NCBI GenBank assembly: GCA_021272315.1
Contig: JAJSLI010000060.1
Coordinates: 1-64,000, forward strand
Reading direction: 5' to 3'
DNA from: Methylacidiphilales bacterium
Lineage (GTDB): Bacteria; Verrucomicrobiota; Verrucomicrobiia; Methylacidiphilales; UBA1321
DNA: 64,000 nucleotides
Every line of letters begins with the position of its first letter. Within the stretch, counting starts at the first letter, position 1. This document shows positions 9,528 through 18,573 of this stretch, in pieces. The position numbers and the translations under genes were made by a program. A model generated the notes under the pieces. It did not search any database and was not told where the DNA came from. It saw only the letters and a program-made list of their open reading frames with translations.

Positions 9528-9821
9528 ATGAACCTCGCGGAATTTCAACTCTCGCAAAACCAATCAACTCCTCCCTCCGGGTTGTCACTCGCTCTCCAGT
9601 CTCTTTGGTACGATGCCAAAGGAGACTGGGACAAGGCCCACGACCTCGCCCAAAAGGAGGGTGAATCCTCCGGCGCCTGGGTTCATGCTTATTTGCATCG
9701 CAAGGAAGGCGACGCCTCCAATGCCCGGTATTGGTATGGCCGGGCGGGAAAACCCGTTTGCTCCGGCTCGCTCGAAGAGGAATGGGCGGCGATCAGTGAA
9801 GCGTTGCTGGCGAAGCGTTGA
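9528..9821 (+). CDS. Hypothetical protein, 97 aa
   Basis: Well-formed ORF: LALQSLWYDAKGDWDKAHDLAQKEGESSGAWVHAYLHRKEGDASNARYWYGRAGKP; looks like a conserved small protein of unknown function. Confidence 0.7.
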   Translation: MNLAEFQLSQNQSTPPSGLSLALQSLWYDAKGDWDKAHDLAQKEGESSGAWVHAYLHRKEGDASNARYWYGRAGKPVCSGSLEEEWAAISEALLAKR

Positions 9822-9833
9822 GGCGAACGGCCC

Positions 9834-10988
9834 ATGAGCTTTCTCCGTTCCTTCATCGCGGGCCTTATCTGCCTGACCGCAACCGTTCCTTCCCTGGCGC
9901 AGAACCCGGATCACCGGATGATCCGCGCAGACGACGCCAAACTCAAGGAGATGGAAGCGATTTGGGAAAAGCACATCCTCGACGACGCCCGGAACCGCTA
10001 TTGCGACAAAGCCATGGGCGAGGAGATCGGCTGGTTGATGGCCCCTTTTCTCCAGGGATTTTATTACGGGTACCTGGCCAACGGTGACACCAAGTGGGTG
10101 GATGAGGAGGTGGATTGGCTCGACTCGTGGATCAAACGCGAGGTCATCGAGCCCGACGGCTATCCCGGCTGGCCAAAATTCGGAGCGGCGGGAACCGATG
10201 TCGACCAGCTCAACGGCTACGACGCCGACAGCCTGCTCGGCGAGGCGATGGTCCTACGTAGCGCCGTGCTGATATCCAACGCCATCCTCAAGAGCCCCTC
10301 ACTGACCGCAAAATATGGCGCCAAGGCCCAAGGCTACCTCAGGCTCTCGGAACTGATCTACGAAAAATGGGACAAGCGCGGCGCCTGGCGCGACACGGAG
10401 GGAGGCGGGACCATTTCCGTCGTGCTGCCCTTCGGGATCGACCCGAAGAGCGGGAAGTGGACCGGAGGCTACGAAACGAGAAACGATCCCGGCGAGGGCT
10501 TTTCCCACCCGGAGAACAAGGCCAACCTCACCGCGTGCTGGCTCCTGGCGATGTTTGACGCGACTCAAAACACGGTCTACCGTGATCGGGCGGAAAGGTG
10601 GTTCAAGTTGATGAAATCACGGATGAAGCTGAACGAGAACGGTACTTACGACATCTGGGACTACTGGCAACCGGCGGGTCCATGGGATTACAAGCCCGAT
10701 GGCGCGCCCAAGCACTGGATCGGCGTTCATCCCAATGGGGGCTACTACGAGATCGACCTCGCAGCCATCGTCGAGGCTTACCAGCATGGCTTGGTCTTCG
10801 ACAAAAACGATATCGACCGTTTGATCGCAACAGCCAAGGTTGAAAAGCGGTACTGGGAAGCCTTGGTACCCTACGACGACACCATCCAACAACAATTCGA
10901 AAGCCATCTTAAACCGGATAGCTGGGGCGGACTCGCATCGACACCGAGATATTTGCTGCAGCAGGCGCAGTTACGCCAGGCGCCCTAA
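9834..10988 (+). CDS. Secreted hypothetical protein, possibly alpha/alpha-toroid (glycosidase-like) fold
   Basis: Signal peptide MSFLRSFIAGLICLTATVPSLAQ; aromatic/acidic helical pattern such as WDKRGAWRDTEGGG, YRDRAERWFKLMKSRM. The fold call is only suggestive. Confidence 0.6.
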   Translation: MSFLRSFIAGLICLTATVPSLAQNPDHRMIRADDAKLKEMEAIWEKHILDDARNRYCDKAMGEEIGWLMAPFLQGFYYGYLANGDTKWVDEEVDWLDSWIKREVIEPDGYPGWPKFGAAGTDVDQLNGYDADSLLGEAMVLRSAVLISNAILKSPSLTAKYGAKAQGYLRLSELIYEKWDKRGAWRDTEGGGTISVVLPFGIDPKSGKWTGGYETRNDPGEGFSHPENKANLTACWLLAMFDATQNTVYRDRAERWFKLMKSRMKLNENGTYDIWDYWQPAGPWDYKPDGAPKHWIGVHPNGGYYEIDLAAIVEAYQHGLVFDKNDIDRLIATAKVEKRYWEALVPYDDTIQQQFESHLKPDSWGGLASTPRYLLQQAQLRQAP

Positions 10989-11761
10989 CTCCGATTTTCG
11001 ACCTCTTTCACAAACTCCGTCGCGGCGGCGCGAATCGCCCCGGCCACATCCGCCTTGGCCACGGCGAATTTCGGGCGAAACCACGGAAACGCGCCGACCA
11101 GATCGTGCGTCACCAAAATCTGCCCGTCACAGTGCTTGCCTGAGCCGATCCCAATGGTTGGAATCTTTACCCGCGACGTGATTTCACCGGCGAACTCCGG
11201 CTCCACCAATTCCAGCACCAGTGCAAACACGCCTGCCTCCTCCACCGCCAGCGCATCGGCCATGAGCTGTTCCTTCTGTTCCGCTGAGCGCCCCTTGACC
11301 TTGTAGCCCCCATCCTCTTTCACATGTTGTGGCAGCATGCCAACGTGCCCCATGACTGCGATGCCCGCCTCGCGCAGCGCCTTAATCTCCGGCACGACGG
11401 CCACGCCACCCTCGAGCTTGACCGCCTCCGCGCCCGCCTGGGTCAAAACATGGGCGTTGGCCACCGCGTTCTGCGCGGTCTCGTAGGTGTGGTAAGAGAG
11501 GTCGGCCACGACCAGGGCGCGCGGCTTCGCCCGTGCCACGGCAGCCACATGATGCCTCATTTCGGCCAGGGTCACCTGCGTCGTATCGGGATATCCGAGC
11601 ACCACCATGCCGAGCGAATCACCGACCAGGATGAGCGGCACGCCCGCCTCGTCGAGCAGCCGCGCCGTCGGGTAATCGTAGGCCGTGAGCGCCGCGATCC
11701 GTTCCCCGCGCGCCTTCGCGCCGCGAATTGAATCCGGGGTGATTTTTGGGCTTGGCTCCAT
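10985..11761 (-). CDS. panB: 3-methyl-2-oxobutanoate hydroxymethyltransferase
   Basis: ALTAYDYPTARLLDEAGVPLILVGDSLGMVVLGYPDTTQVTLAEM and IGIGSGKHCDGQILVTHDLVG. Confidence 0.95.
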   Translation of the reverse strand: MEPSPKITPDSIRGAKARGERIAALTAYDYPTARLLDEAGVPLILVGDSLGMVVLGYPDTTQVTLAEMRHHVAAVARAKPRALVVADLSYHTYETAQNAVANAHVLTQAGAEAVKLEGGVAVVPEIKALREAGIAVMGHVGMLPQHVKEDGGYKVKGRSAEQKEQLMADALAVEEAGVFALVLELVEPEFAGEITSRVKIPTIGIGSGKHCDGQILVTHDLVGAFPWFRPKFAVAKADVAGAIRAAATEFVKEVENRS

Positions 11762-11979
11762 GGCTTTAAATTATCACAGCAAACATCAAAACCACTCAAC
11801 AAAAAGCCTATCACCTCCAAAGGCAAAGACTGTGGCAAAAAATGAGCCGTTGCTTTACCACTCGCATCAAATGATAGTTTCAGCGATTTAATAAATGGCA
11901 CTTGCCAAACAAGCTCGGGACTTTAAACCAAGCTCAATCGTCAGCGGACAGGCCCCACCTCTAATCCAAAGGAACTACG

Positions 11980-12336
11980 ATGAACAAACTTGATATTGGC
12001 TTTCTACTCTTCTCGTTTAAAGGTCGGATCGGTCGCGGAGCTTTTTGGGCCGTGCAACTCACTTGGGGTGTTATTTATATCATCCTCTTCGCAATCGCCG
12101 AACTTAGTTCCAGTTCCCCCGGCAGCCCCAATTTGGTCGTCAGCCTGTTCTTCTTGCTTTTCGTCCTGGCCAGCATCTGGCCCATGCTTGCCGTCCAGAT
12201 CAAGAGATGGCACGACCGGAATAAATCCGGTTGGTGGTGCCTGATCGGTTTAGTTCCCTTTATTGGGGGTCTCTGGGTTCTGATCGAGTGTGGATGCCTC
12301 CCCGGTGTGGATGAGGGCAACCGCTTCAACGGCTGA
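11980..12336 (+). CDS. DUF805 family membrane protein
   Basis: FSFKGRIGRGAFWAVQL...VQIKRWHDRNKSGWWCLIGLVPFIGGLWVLIECGCLPGVDEGNRFN. Confidence 0.85.
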   Translation: MNKLDIGFLLFSFKGRIGRGAFWAVQLTWGVIYIILFAIAELSSSSPGSPNLVVSLFFLLFVLASIWPMLAVQIKRWHDRNKSGWWCLIGLVPFIGGLWVLIECGCLPGVDEGNRFNG

Positions 12337-12360
12337 TTTCGAAGTGGCGGCGGCGAGAAG

Positions 12361-12840
12361 CTACCTCAGAAGCTCCAATAGTTCCCGCACGGTCTTGGTC
12401 TGTCGCGGCAAGACCAGCTCGGGCCGCAAATCGGCCAGCGGTTCCAACACAAACCGCCGCAAATGCGCCCGCGGATGGGGGATCATCAGTCCCGGCTCGT
12501 CGATGGTCAGGCAGGCGTAATAGATGATATCGAGATCGAGCGGACGCGGGGCGTTGACTTCGCTGGAGCCGACCCGGCCCCGGCTTGCTTCAAATGCCTT
12601 CAGCTTCTCGAGCAGGACCAGCGGCGGCAGTGTCTCGGTATCGATTCGTATTTCAGCGACGGCGTTCAGAAACGACGGGGAGCCGGGCGGGCAATCGACC
12701 GGGGCTGTTTCCAGAATGGAGGAAACCCGCGCCCTATCATCCACCGCCAGGGAACGGAGAAACGCCACAGCCACGTTGAGTTCGGCGGCGCGGTCTCCTT
12801 GATTCGATCCGAGGGCGATGCCGGCGGGAACAAGGGACAT
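12361..12840 (-). CDS. folK: 2-amino-4-hydroxy-6-hydroxymethyldihydropteridine pyrophosphokinase
   Basis: IALGSNQGDRAAEL...RPLDLDIIYY...MIPHPRAHLRRFVLEPLADL. Confidence 0.9.
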   Translation of the reverse strand: MSLVPAGIALGSNQGDRAAELNVAVAFLRSLAVDDRARVSSILETAPVDCPPGSPSFLNAVAEIRIDTETLPPLVLLEKLKAFEASRGRVGSSEVNAPRPLDLDIIYYACLTIDEPGLMIPHPRAHLRRFVLEPLADLRPELVLPRQTKTVRELLELLR

Positions 12841-12850
12841 GGTTTCCGTT

Positions 12851-12903
12851 GGTAGCCGCCGTCGGCTCGACGGCGGTCCGTCGCGGAGCCCGCGACGGCT
12901 ACC
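12851..12903. repeat. Palindromic element bounded by GGTAGCC...GGCTACC, foldable as a three-way junction
   Basis: Outer stem ggtagcc (12851-12857)/ggctacc (12897-12903); arm 1 ccgccgtcg-gct-cgacggcgg; arm 2 gtcgcgg-agc-ccgcgac. Lies between rplT and folK. Confidence 0.7.
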
Positions 12904-12909
12904 CTCAAA

Positions 12910-13260
12910 CTAGGCTTTCTTGAGGCTCTGGACGATCGCGGCGAAAGCCTGCGGTTCGTTCACGGCCAAGTCGGCCAGCACCTTGCGATCGATTTCAATC
13001 TTGGCCTTGGCCAGCGCCTCGATGAAGCGGCTGTAGGTCAGGTCAAAACCGCGCACGGCAGCATTAAGACGAACCACCCAGAGATTGCGGAAATTGCGCT
13101 TGCGGGTCTTGCGATCGCGGTAGGACCAGTATTGGCCCTTCATCGTCGCGTCCTTGGCGTAACGGAAGAGTTTGCTGCGGCGGCCGCGATATCCCTTGGC
13201 TTTCTGGATGACTCGTTTACGGCGCTCGCGTGAGGCGGGGGCATTGGTGGCGCGTGGCAT
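12910..13260 (-). CDS. rplT: 50S ribosomal protein L20
   Basis: MPRATNAPASRERRKRVIQKAKGYRGRRSKLFRYAKDATMKGQYWSYRDRKTRKRNFRNLWVVRLNAA. Confidence 0.97.
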   Translation of the reverse strand: MPRATNAPASRERRKRVIQKAKGYRGRRSKLFRYAKDATMKGQYWSYRDRKTRKRNFRNLWVVRLNAAVRGFDLTYSRFIEALAKAKIEIDRKVLADLAVNEPQAFAAIVQSLKKA

Positions 13261-13297
13261 GGTGGTTTCCTATTTTAAAAGATTTCTTTCGAAGGGC

Positions 13298-13507
13298 TTA
13301 GGCGAAAGGGAGGTTCGCCTTGATCCGGTACTCGTCGGTGTGGTGGACCTGCTTCATCTTGGCCAGATGACGCTTGCGCTTGCGGTTTTTGCTGCCGGCG
13401 AGGTGGCGGCGGTGCGACTGAGCCGAGAGGATCTTGCCGGTGGCGGTCACTTTAAAGCGCTTGGCCACGGCTTTCTTGGTTTTACGGCGTGCAATGGGTT
13501 TGGGCAT
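13298..13507 (-). CDS. rpmI: 50S ribosomal protein L35
   Basis: MPKPIARRKTKKAVAKRFKVTATGKILSAQSHRRHLAGSKNRKRKRHL. Confidence 0.95.
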   Translation of the reverse strand: MPKPIARRKTKKAVAKRFKVTATGKILSAQSHRRHLAGSKNRKRKRHLAKMKQVHHTDEYRIKANLPFA

Positions 13508-13512
13508 AACGA

Positions 13513-14163
13513 TTATTTCTTGCCGTTCAAAGCGGGCGCGGGCTCCTGCGGAGCCTCGGCGGGCGAAGCAGCCTGAGCGGCTTCGTCACCACCATCTTGA
13601 TCTTCGTCTTGAGCGACGGAAAACTTGCGCACCCTTTTACGAGCGGGCAGCGGTGATAGCATCAAATTGATGCTTTTGCCAATTAATTTCGGTTCGTTGT
13701 CGGCGATGGCGATGTGGGCGAGGTCGGTGCGCATCCGGCGGACCAGGTTCATTCCGATGTCCTGATGGATCATTTCACGGCCGCGGAACTTGAGCTGCAG
13801 CTTCACTTTCATTCCCTTCCACATGAATTCCTCGGCATGGCGCATCTTTACGCCGTAGTCGTGTTCATCGATGTTCATGTGGAAATTGAGTTCCTTCAGC
13901 TTAGTCGCCGACGCATTCTTGCGTGTGTCGCGCTCCCGCTTGGAAAGATCGTAAAGATACTTCCCGTAATTGATGACTTTGCAGACCGGCGGGTTGGCTG
14001 CCGGGTTTACCTCGACGAGATCGAGTTCGCGGCGGCGCGCAACGGTCATCGCTTCGGCCAGGCCGAGGACGCCGAGAGACTTGCCGTCGGCGTCGATAAC
14101 GAGGACTTCGCGGGCGCGAATCTTGTTGTTCGCGCGGATGAATGCTTTGTTGATGGAGATAAT
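13513..14163 (-). CDS. infC: Translation initiation factor IF-3, non-canonical (ATT/ATC) start
   Basis: The ORF-track ATG (14049) lacks the N-domain. Upstream in frame the DNA reads ISINKAFIRANNKIRAREVLVIDADGKSLGVLGLAEA-MTVARRREL, preceded by gagagg; only ATT/ATC start candidates (14163, 14160, 14154) are present. Confidence 0.88.
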   Translation of the reverse strand: MISINKAFIRANNKIRAREVLVIDADGKSLGVLGLAEAMTVARRRELDLVEVNPAANPPVCKVINYGKYLYDLSKRERDTRKNASATKLKELNFHMNIDEHDYGVKMRHAEEFMWKGMKVKLQLKFRGREMIHQDIGMNLVRRMRTDLAHIAIADNEPKLIGKSINLMLSPLPARKRVRKFSVAQDEDQDGGDEAAQAASPAEAPQEPAPALNGKK

Positions 14164-14209
14164 ACCTCTCAGGTTATGGGTTCGAACAGTGCAGCCGGCT
14201 CACAGGACA

Positions 14210-16072
14210 TTACAGCGAACGATTCGCTATTTCGCCGAGCAACTGATGAAAGAAGTCAGGCCACGGCCGGGCTTCGGGAGCGGTTAATTTTCGGCTGCGC
14301 ACAGATACTTGTTCACTCGTGGATTCTCTTTCACCTAGGGTAAGTATGTAGGGCACCTTGGCCAGTTCCGCAAGCCGAATTTTGGCGCCAAGCTTCTCCC
14401 GCGAATCGTCCAGGGTCACCCGGACGTCCTTTTCCTTCAACTCTCCTTCCAATCTCCGGGCATAGTCGTTCTGCGCCTCCGTCACGGTCAGGAGCCGCAC
14501 CTGCTCTGGCGCCAGCCAAACCGGGAAGGCCCCCGCAAAATGCTCGATCAGGCAGCCGATGAACCGTTCCATGCTGCCAAACGGCGCCCGGTGAACCATG
14601 ACGGGCCGGTGTTCCTTGCCGTCCGAGCCGGTGTAGCTCAGGTCGAACCGGATCGGCAGGTTGTAATCGACCTGCACCGTCCCGAGCTGCCATTCGCGGC
14701 CCAGCACGTCTTTGACCACGAAATCGATCTTCGGTCCGTAGAAAGCGGCCTCGCCCGGCTCTTCCGAAAACGGCACACCGAGGCTGGCGGCGGCATCGCG
14801 ACACGCCTTTTCCGCCTTGTCCCAGTTCGCCGGATCGCCCGTGTACTTGGCGCTGTCGGGATTACGCAGACCGACCCGGACGCGGTAATCTTTCATGCCC
14901 AGAAGGTTGAACACGGTCTTGACGAGGTTCAGGCAACCCAGCACCTCGGCCGGGAGTTGCTCTTCCGTGCAGAAAAGATGCGCGTCGTCCTGGGTGAAGG
15001 AACGCACGCGGGTCATGCCGCCCAGTTCGCCCGACTGTTCCCAGCGATAGACCGTGCCGAATTCGGCCAGCCGGACCGGCAGGTCGCGGTAGGAGTGCTT
15101 CTGGCTGGCAAAAATCTTGATGTGATGCGGGCAGTTCATCGGCTTGAGCAGGTAGCCGTTGATTTCGCCGCTATCGAGCTTGTTGGACAGCTCGGCGCAC
15201 GTGCAGCCTTCCCGGGCCAGCGCGTCGAGCGTCTCCCGCTCGACGATCGGCGGGTACTGCGATTCCTTGTAGTAGGGGAAATGGCCGCTGGTGCGGTAGA
15301 GACCGAGCTTGCCGATGTGGGGCGTGAAGACCTGGCTGTAACCCTGCCGGGTCAACTCACGGCCGATGAAATTCTGGAGTTCCTGCCGGATGATCGCGCC
15401 GGCGGGTGTCCAGAGCACGAGCCCCTGCCCGACTTCGTCGTCGATGTGGAACAGGTGCAGGTCGCGGCCCAGCTTGCGGTGGTCGCGCTTCTTCGCCTCT
15501 TCGAGCAGGTTGAAGTGGGCCTCCATCTCGGTCTTGTTCTTGAAAGCGGTGCCGTAAATGCGCTGAAGCTGCGGGTTCTTTTCGTCGCCGAGGTAATAGG
15601 TGCTCGAAACGTGGGTGAGCTTGAACGCGCCGACGTTGCCGGTGCGCATGACGTGCGGCCCGGCGCAGAGATCGACGAAATCGCCGTTGGTGTAGAGTGA
15701 AATCTCTTCGCCCTCGGGAATGCGGTTGAGGATATCGAGCTTGAACTTGCTCGGCGCCGGGCGCTCCGAGAGCGCGGCGAGCCGGCCCGCCTGACCGAGC
15801 CGGATCGCCTCCTCGCGTGAGACGCTCGAGCGGACAAACGACTGGTTGGCCTTCGTCACCGCCTTCATCTCCGCCTCGATCCGCTCGAAATCGGCGGGGC
15901 TGATCCGGTGCGGCAAATCGACATCGTAATAAAAGCCGGTTTCCACCGGCGGCCCGGCGGCCAGTTGCGCCTCGGGCCAGATCTTGAGCAGCGCGGTCGC
16001 CAGCACATGCGCGGCGGAATGGCGGACGCGTTCCAGGTCGGTCATCTTCGGGGCAACGGGTTCTTCAGGCAT
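14210..16072 (-). CDS. thrS: Threonyl-tRNA synthetase
   Basis: HSAAHVLATALLKIWPEAQLAAGPPVETGFYYD, MNCPHHIKIF, RVRSFTQDDAHLFC and HRAPFGSMERFIGCLIEH. Confidence 0.97.
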   Translation of the reverse strand: MPEEPVAPKMTDLERVRHSAAHVLATALLKIWPEAQLAAGPPVETGFYYDVDLPHRISPADFERIEAEMKAVTKANQSFVRSSVSREEAIRLGQAGRLAALSERPAPSKFKLDILNRIPEGEEISLYTNGDFVDLCAGPHVMRTGNVGAFKLTHVSSTYYLGDEKNPQLQRIYGTAFKNKTEMEAHFNLLEEAKKRDHRKLGRDLHLFHIDDEVGQGLVLWTPAGAIIRQELQNFIGRELTRQGYSQVFTPHIGKLGLYRTSGHFPYYKESQYPPIVERETLDALAREGCTCAELSNKLDSGEINGYLLKPMNCPHHIKIFASQKHSYRDLPVRLAEFGTVYRWEQSGELGGMTRVRSFTQDDAHLFCTEEQLPAEVLGCLNLVKTVFNLLGMKDYRVRVGLRNPDSAKYTGDPANWDKAEKACRDAAASLGVPFSEEPGEAAFYGPKIDFVVKDVLGREWQLGTVQVDYNLPIRFDLSYTGSDGKEHRPVMVHRAPFGSMERFIGCLIEHFAGAFPVWLAPEQVRLLTVTEAQNDYARRLEGELKEKDVRVTLDDSREKLGAKIRLAELAKVPYILTLGERESTSEQVSVRSRKLTAPEARPWPDFFHQLLGEIANRSL

Positions 16073-16137
16073 AAGGGGAAGTTCATCTTAGATTGCGTTT
16101 CCCAATAGGACAAGGGCGTGTTGCGACCGTCACGCTT

Positions 16138-16638
16138 CTACGCCTCCCCTGCCCTGGCCAGGCGTTGGAAATCCTCCAGCAACTGGTCATCCGTCCTGGA
16201 AATATCGAGGACGATGGCGTCCTTCGGCTCTTCCAAGTCGGCGAACTGACTTTCGAGCAGGCTGGCCGGCATGAAGTGATGGCTGCGGTGGACCAGCCGC
16301 GAGTGGATCAGTTCGAACGAGCCCTTGAGATAGACGAATCTGGCCCGGGGCAATCCGGCGACCAGGCGGTCCCGATATTTTTGCTTGAGCGCCGAGCAGG
16401 CGAGAAATACCGGCCTGGTTTCGCCGGCGGCGCTGCGAAGTTTGGCATTGAGCAGGTCGAGCCACGGCCAGCGGTCGTCATCGGTCAGGGGAACGCCCGC
16501 GCTCATTTTGGCTTTGTTTTCAGCCGGATGAAAATCGTCGGCATCCAGCCAATCGCCTCCGGTGGCGCGGGCCAGCATGTGGGCCACCGTGGTTTTCCCG
16601 GAACCGGAGACACCCATGACGATGAAGACGCCGTTCAT
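16138..16638 (-). CDS. gntK: Gluconokinase
   Basis: MNGVFIVMGVSGSGKTTVAHMLA P-loop, DADDFHPAENKAKMSAGVPLTDDDRWPWL, ACSALKQKYRDRL. Confidence 0.92.
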   Translation of the reverse strand: MNGVFIVMGVSGSGKTTVAHMLARATGGDWLDADDFHPAENKAKMSAGVPLTDDDRWPWLDLLNAKLRSAAGETRPVFLACSALKQKYRDRLVAGLPRARFVYLKGSFELIHSRLVHRSHHFMPASLLESQFADLEEPKDAIVLDISRTDDQLLEDFQRLARAGEA

Positions 16639-16780
16639 GGTTTTGAAGTTAGGAAAGAGACCGGCAGGTTGACGACTTCCATTTTGCATCCTGAATGATT
16701 GGCCCCGTATTGCTTGATTTGCCTTGATCTGCCTTGATTTCGTTGGAAATGAAGCGGTTGCACATGCGCCAAAATGGCCC

Positions 16781-16870
16781 GGTAGCCGTCACGATGGGAC
16801 GTGTTCCTCCCGGCGTTGGATATCCACGGTGCCAAGGGAAACATCCGCCGCTGGGACAGCGGCGGCTACC
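16781..16870. repeat. Interspersed palindromic element with GGTAGCC...GGCTACC ends
   Basis: ggtagccg (16781-16788) pairs with cggctacc (16863-16870); internal hairpin ccgccgctg-gga-cagcggcgg (16845-16865). Its first 35 nt recur as the reverse complement at 28272-28306 with 2 mismatches. Confidence 0.7.
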
Positions 16871-17046
16871 CCGCGAAACGAGATCACAAAAGGCAGCCCG
16901 GAAGTTTTCACGAATGCCGAGCCTGCCTCAACCCGTTCCGCCTGTCTTGGCGTCCTGCGCGAAAAGCGCGATCAATTGCTCCGTCTTCTCATTTCTCTGG
17001 GAAACCGTGCGTAGCCTCGTTTTTCTCGCGCATGGCTTTTGAGAAT

Positions 17047-17817
17047 TTATTTTCCTTGCCACCACAGACCGGATACCGGCCCACCCTTTTGACGAGCCGC
17101 CACGCGATACCATCTTGCTGCTTGCCGTTTATTTACCCGAATCCCCCATCCATTATAGACACAATCACCAAGGCATAATTCGGCGGAATAATCAGTTTTG
17201 TCTTTCTGCTTAGCCAACTTCTTCAACTCGGGAATGATAGCTTTGAATTCTTTCTGTGCCTGGCTTCGCAACCCTGAGCGCATTTTAAGGCGTGCCAGGT
17301 TGTATTTAGCGATGAAATCGCCTTGTCTTGCCGCAGCTTGATAAAGTTTCTTTGCCAATTGAATATTTTTCCTGACCCCCAATCCTTCTTCGAGCGCCTT
17401 GCCAAGATTAACCTGCGCTTCTTGGTAGCTTTGATCGGCTGCCTTACGCCACCATTTTACAGCGAGTTTGAGGTTTTTACTTACTCCTTGACCCTCAGCG
17501 TAAGATTGTCCCACGCAATATTGGCCGTTTGCGTATCCTTGAAGTGCCGCCTTTTTGTACCATTTGAAAGACTTCGTAAGCGATCTTCTCAAGATCGACC
17601 CCCGATCCAGAGCCCACCCCATCCAACTTTGAGAATAAGCTTCGCCGTTTTCGGCTGCGAGCTTGTGCCACTTGAGTGCTTGTGCGAGATCGATTTTAAC
17701 TCCTAGTCCCAAATCAAAGGCGTTACCAATCCAAGATTGAGCGTACGAGTCACCCTCACGCGCATCTTTCAAGTGGAGTTGAAATTCCTCTTTGCTGGCT
17801 TTTATTGCTGTGGTCAT
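17047..17817 (-). CDS. Sel1-repeat (SLR/TPR-like) protein
   Basis: Repeats such as ALKWHKLAAENGEAYSQSWMGWALDRG, AVKWWRKAADQSYQEAQVNLGKALEEGLGV, ARWYRVAARQKG. Confidence 0.85.
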   Translation of the reverse strand: MTTAIKASKEEFQLHLKDAREGDSYAQSWIGNAFDLGLGVKIDLAQALKWHKLAAENGEAYSQSWMGWALDRGSILRRSLTKSFKWYKKAALQGYANGQYCVGQSYAEGQGVSKNLKLAVKWWRKAADQSYQEAQVNLGKALEEGLGVRKNIQLAKKLYQAAARQGDFIAKYNLARLKMRSGLRSQAQKEFKAIIPELKKLAKQKDKTDYSAELCLGDCVYNGWGIRVNKRQAARWYRVAARQKGGPVSGLWWQGK

Positions 17818-17888
17818 ATGATGTCTCTCAAGGAAAAAAGGGGACGGGTACAATCCGGTGATCACCTCGTTGGATGCTTTCGGTCAGG

Positions 17889-18287
17889 TCACCAGCGCAA
17901 AAGCTGCAAGCCGGTGATGTGGCCAAAGTGGGCGTCGCAGGTGGCCAGCGGTAAATTGGATTGCACTGCGATGGCCGCGATCCAGATGTCGTTCTGCGGG
18001 ATGGGAGTGCCCGCCTGGGCCAGTTGCGCGGAGATGCGGCCATAAAGCTCCGGGGTGGATTCATCAGGGAGCAGCACGTCGACGGCCTCAAGGAAGAGCT
18101 TGATTTGCTGAAGATTTTTCTCGGGACGAGCGGAGCGGAACGCGCCCGCGTAGAGTTCCGCCAAAGCGGCTTGCGGCAGGTAAAGTTCCTCGAAGGCGGC
18201 GAAGCGCGAGGCCAAGGCGTTGGCATCGCGGAAGTGGCGAATGACCACGCTGGTGTCCAGCAAAACACTTTTACCAGGAGTCGCCAT
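17889..18287 (-). CDS. PIN-domain toxin (VapC-like)
   Basis: MATPGKSVLLDTSVVIRHFRDAN...LPQAALAELYAGAF...PIPQNDIWIAAIAVQSNLPLATCDAHFGHITGLQLLRW: acidic PIN residues at the expected spacing; ATG at 18287 overlaps the upstream gene's stop. Confidence 0.85.
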   Translation of the reverse strand: MATPGKSVLLDTSVVIRHFRDANALASRFAAFEELYLPQAALAELYAGAFRSARPEKNLQQIKLFLEAVDVLLPDESTPELYGRISAQLAQAGTPIPQNDIWIAAIAVQSNLPLATCDAHFGHITGLQLLRW

Positions 18288-18573
18288 CGATCCGGTCCGC
18301 TTCCGCCCTGACGGCGCGCTCAAAGTCCTCTCCCTCTTCGCCAACCATGCAACCCGCTGTGGCCAGCAAGGCGGCGCGGCGGCGTTCGTGGCTCTTGGGA
18401 TTGAGGCCGTGGACATAGCGGGCCACTTCCACGAGTTTGGGCGTGGGGAGGTCTTGCAGGTCTTTGAGAATGGATTCGATAACGCTCACTTCTCCAACGA
18501 TAGCATCTTTTGCCGACCGGAAGCAAGCCGACCGAGAGGTAGCGGCACAGCTTCCTTTCTCAAGAAAAGACAC
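18271..18573 (-). CDS. Putative antitoxin partner of the PIN toxin
   Basis: Small ORF immediately upstream, overlapping the toxin start by 17 nt; ESILKDLQDLPTPKLVEVARYVHGL resembles antitoxin N-termini. A GTG at VSVIESILKDL is a plausible true start. Confidence 0.65.
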   Translation of the reverse strand: MSFLEKGSCAATSRSACFRSAKDAIVGEVSVIESILKDLQDLPTPKLVEVARYVHGLNPKSHERRRAALLATAGCMVGEEGEDFERAVRAEADRIDGDSW

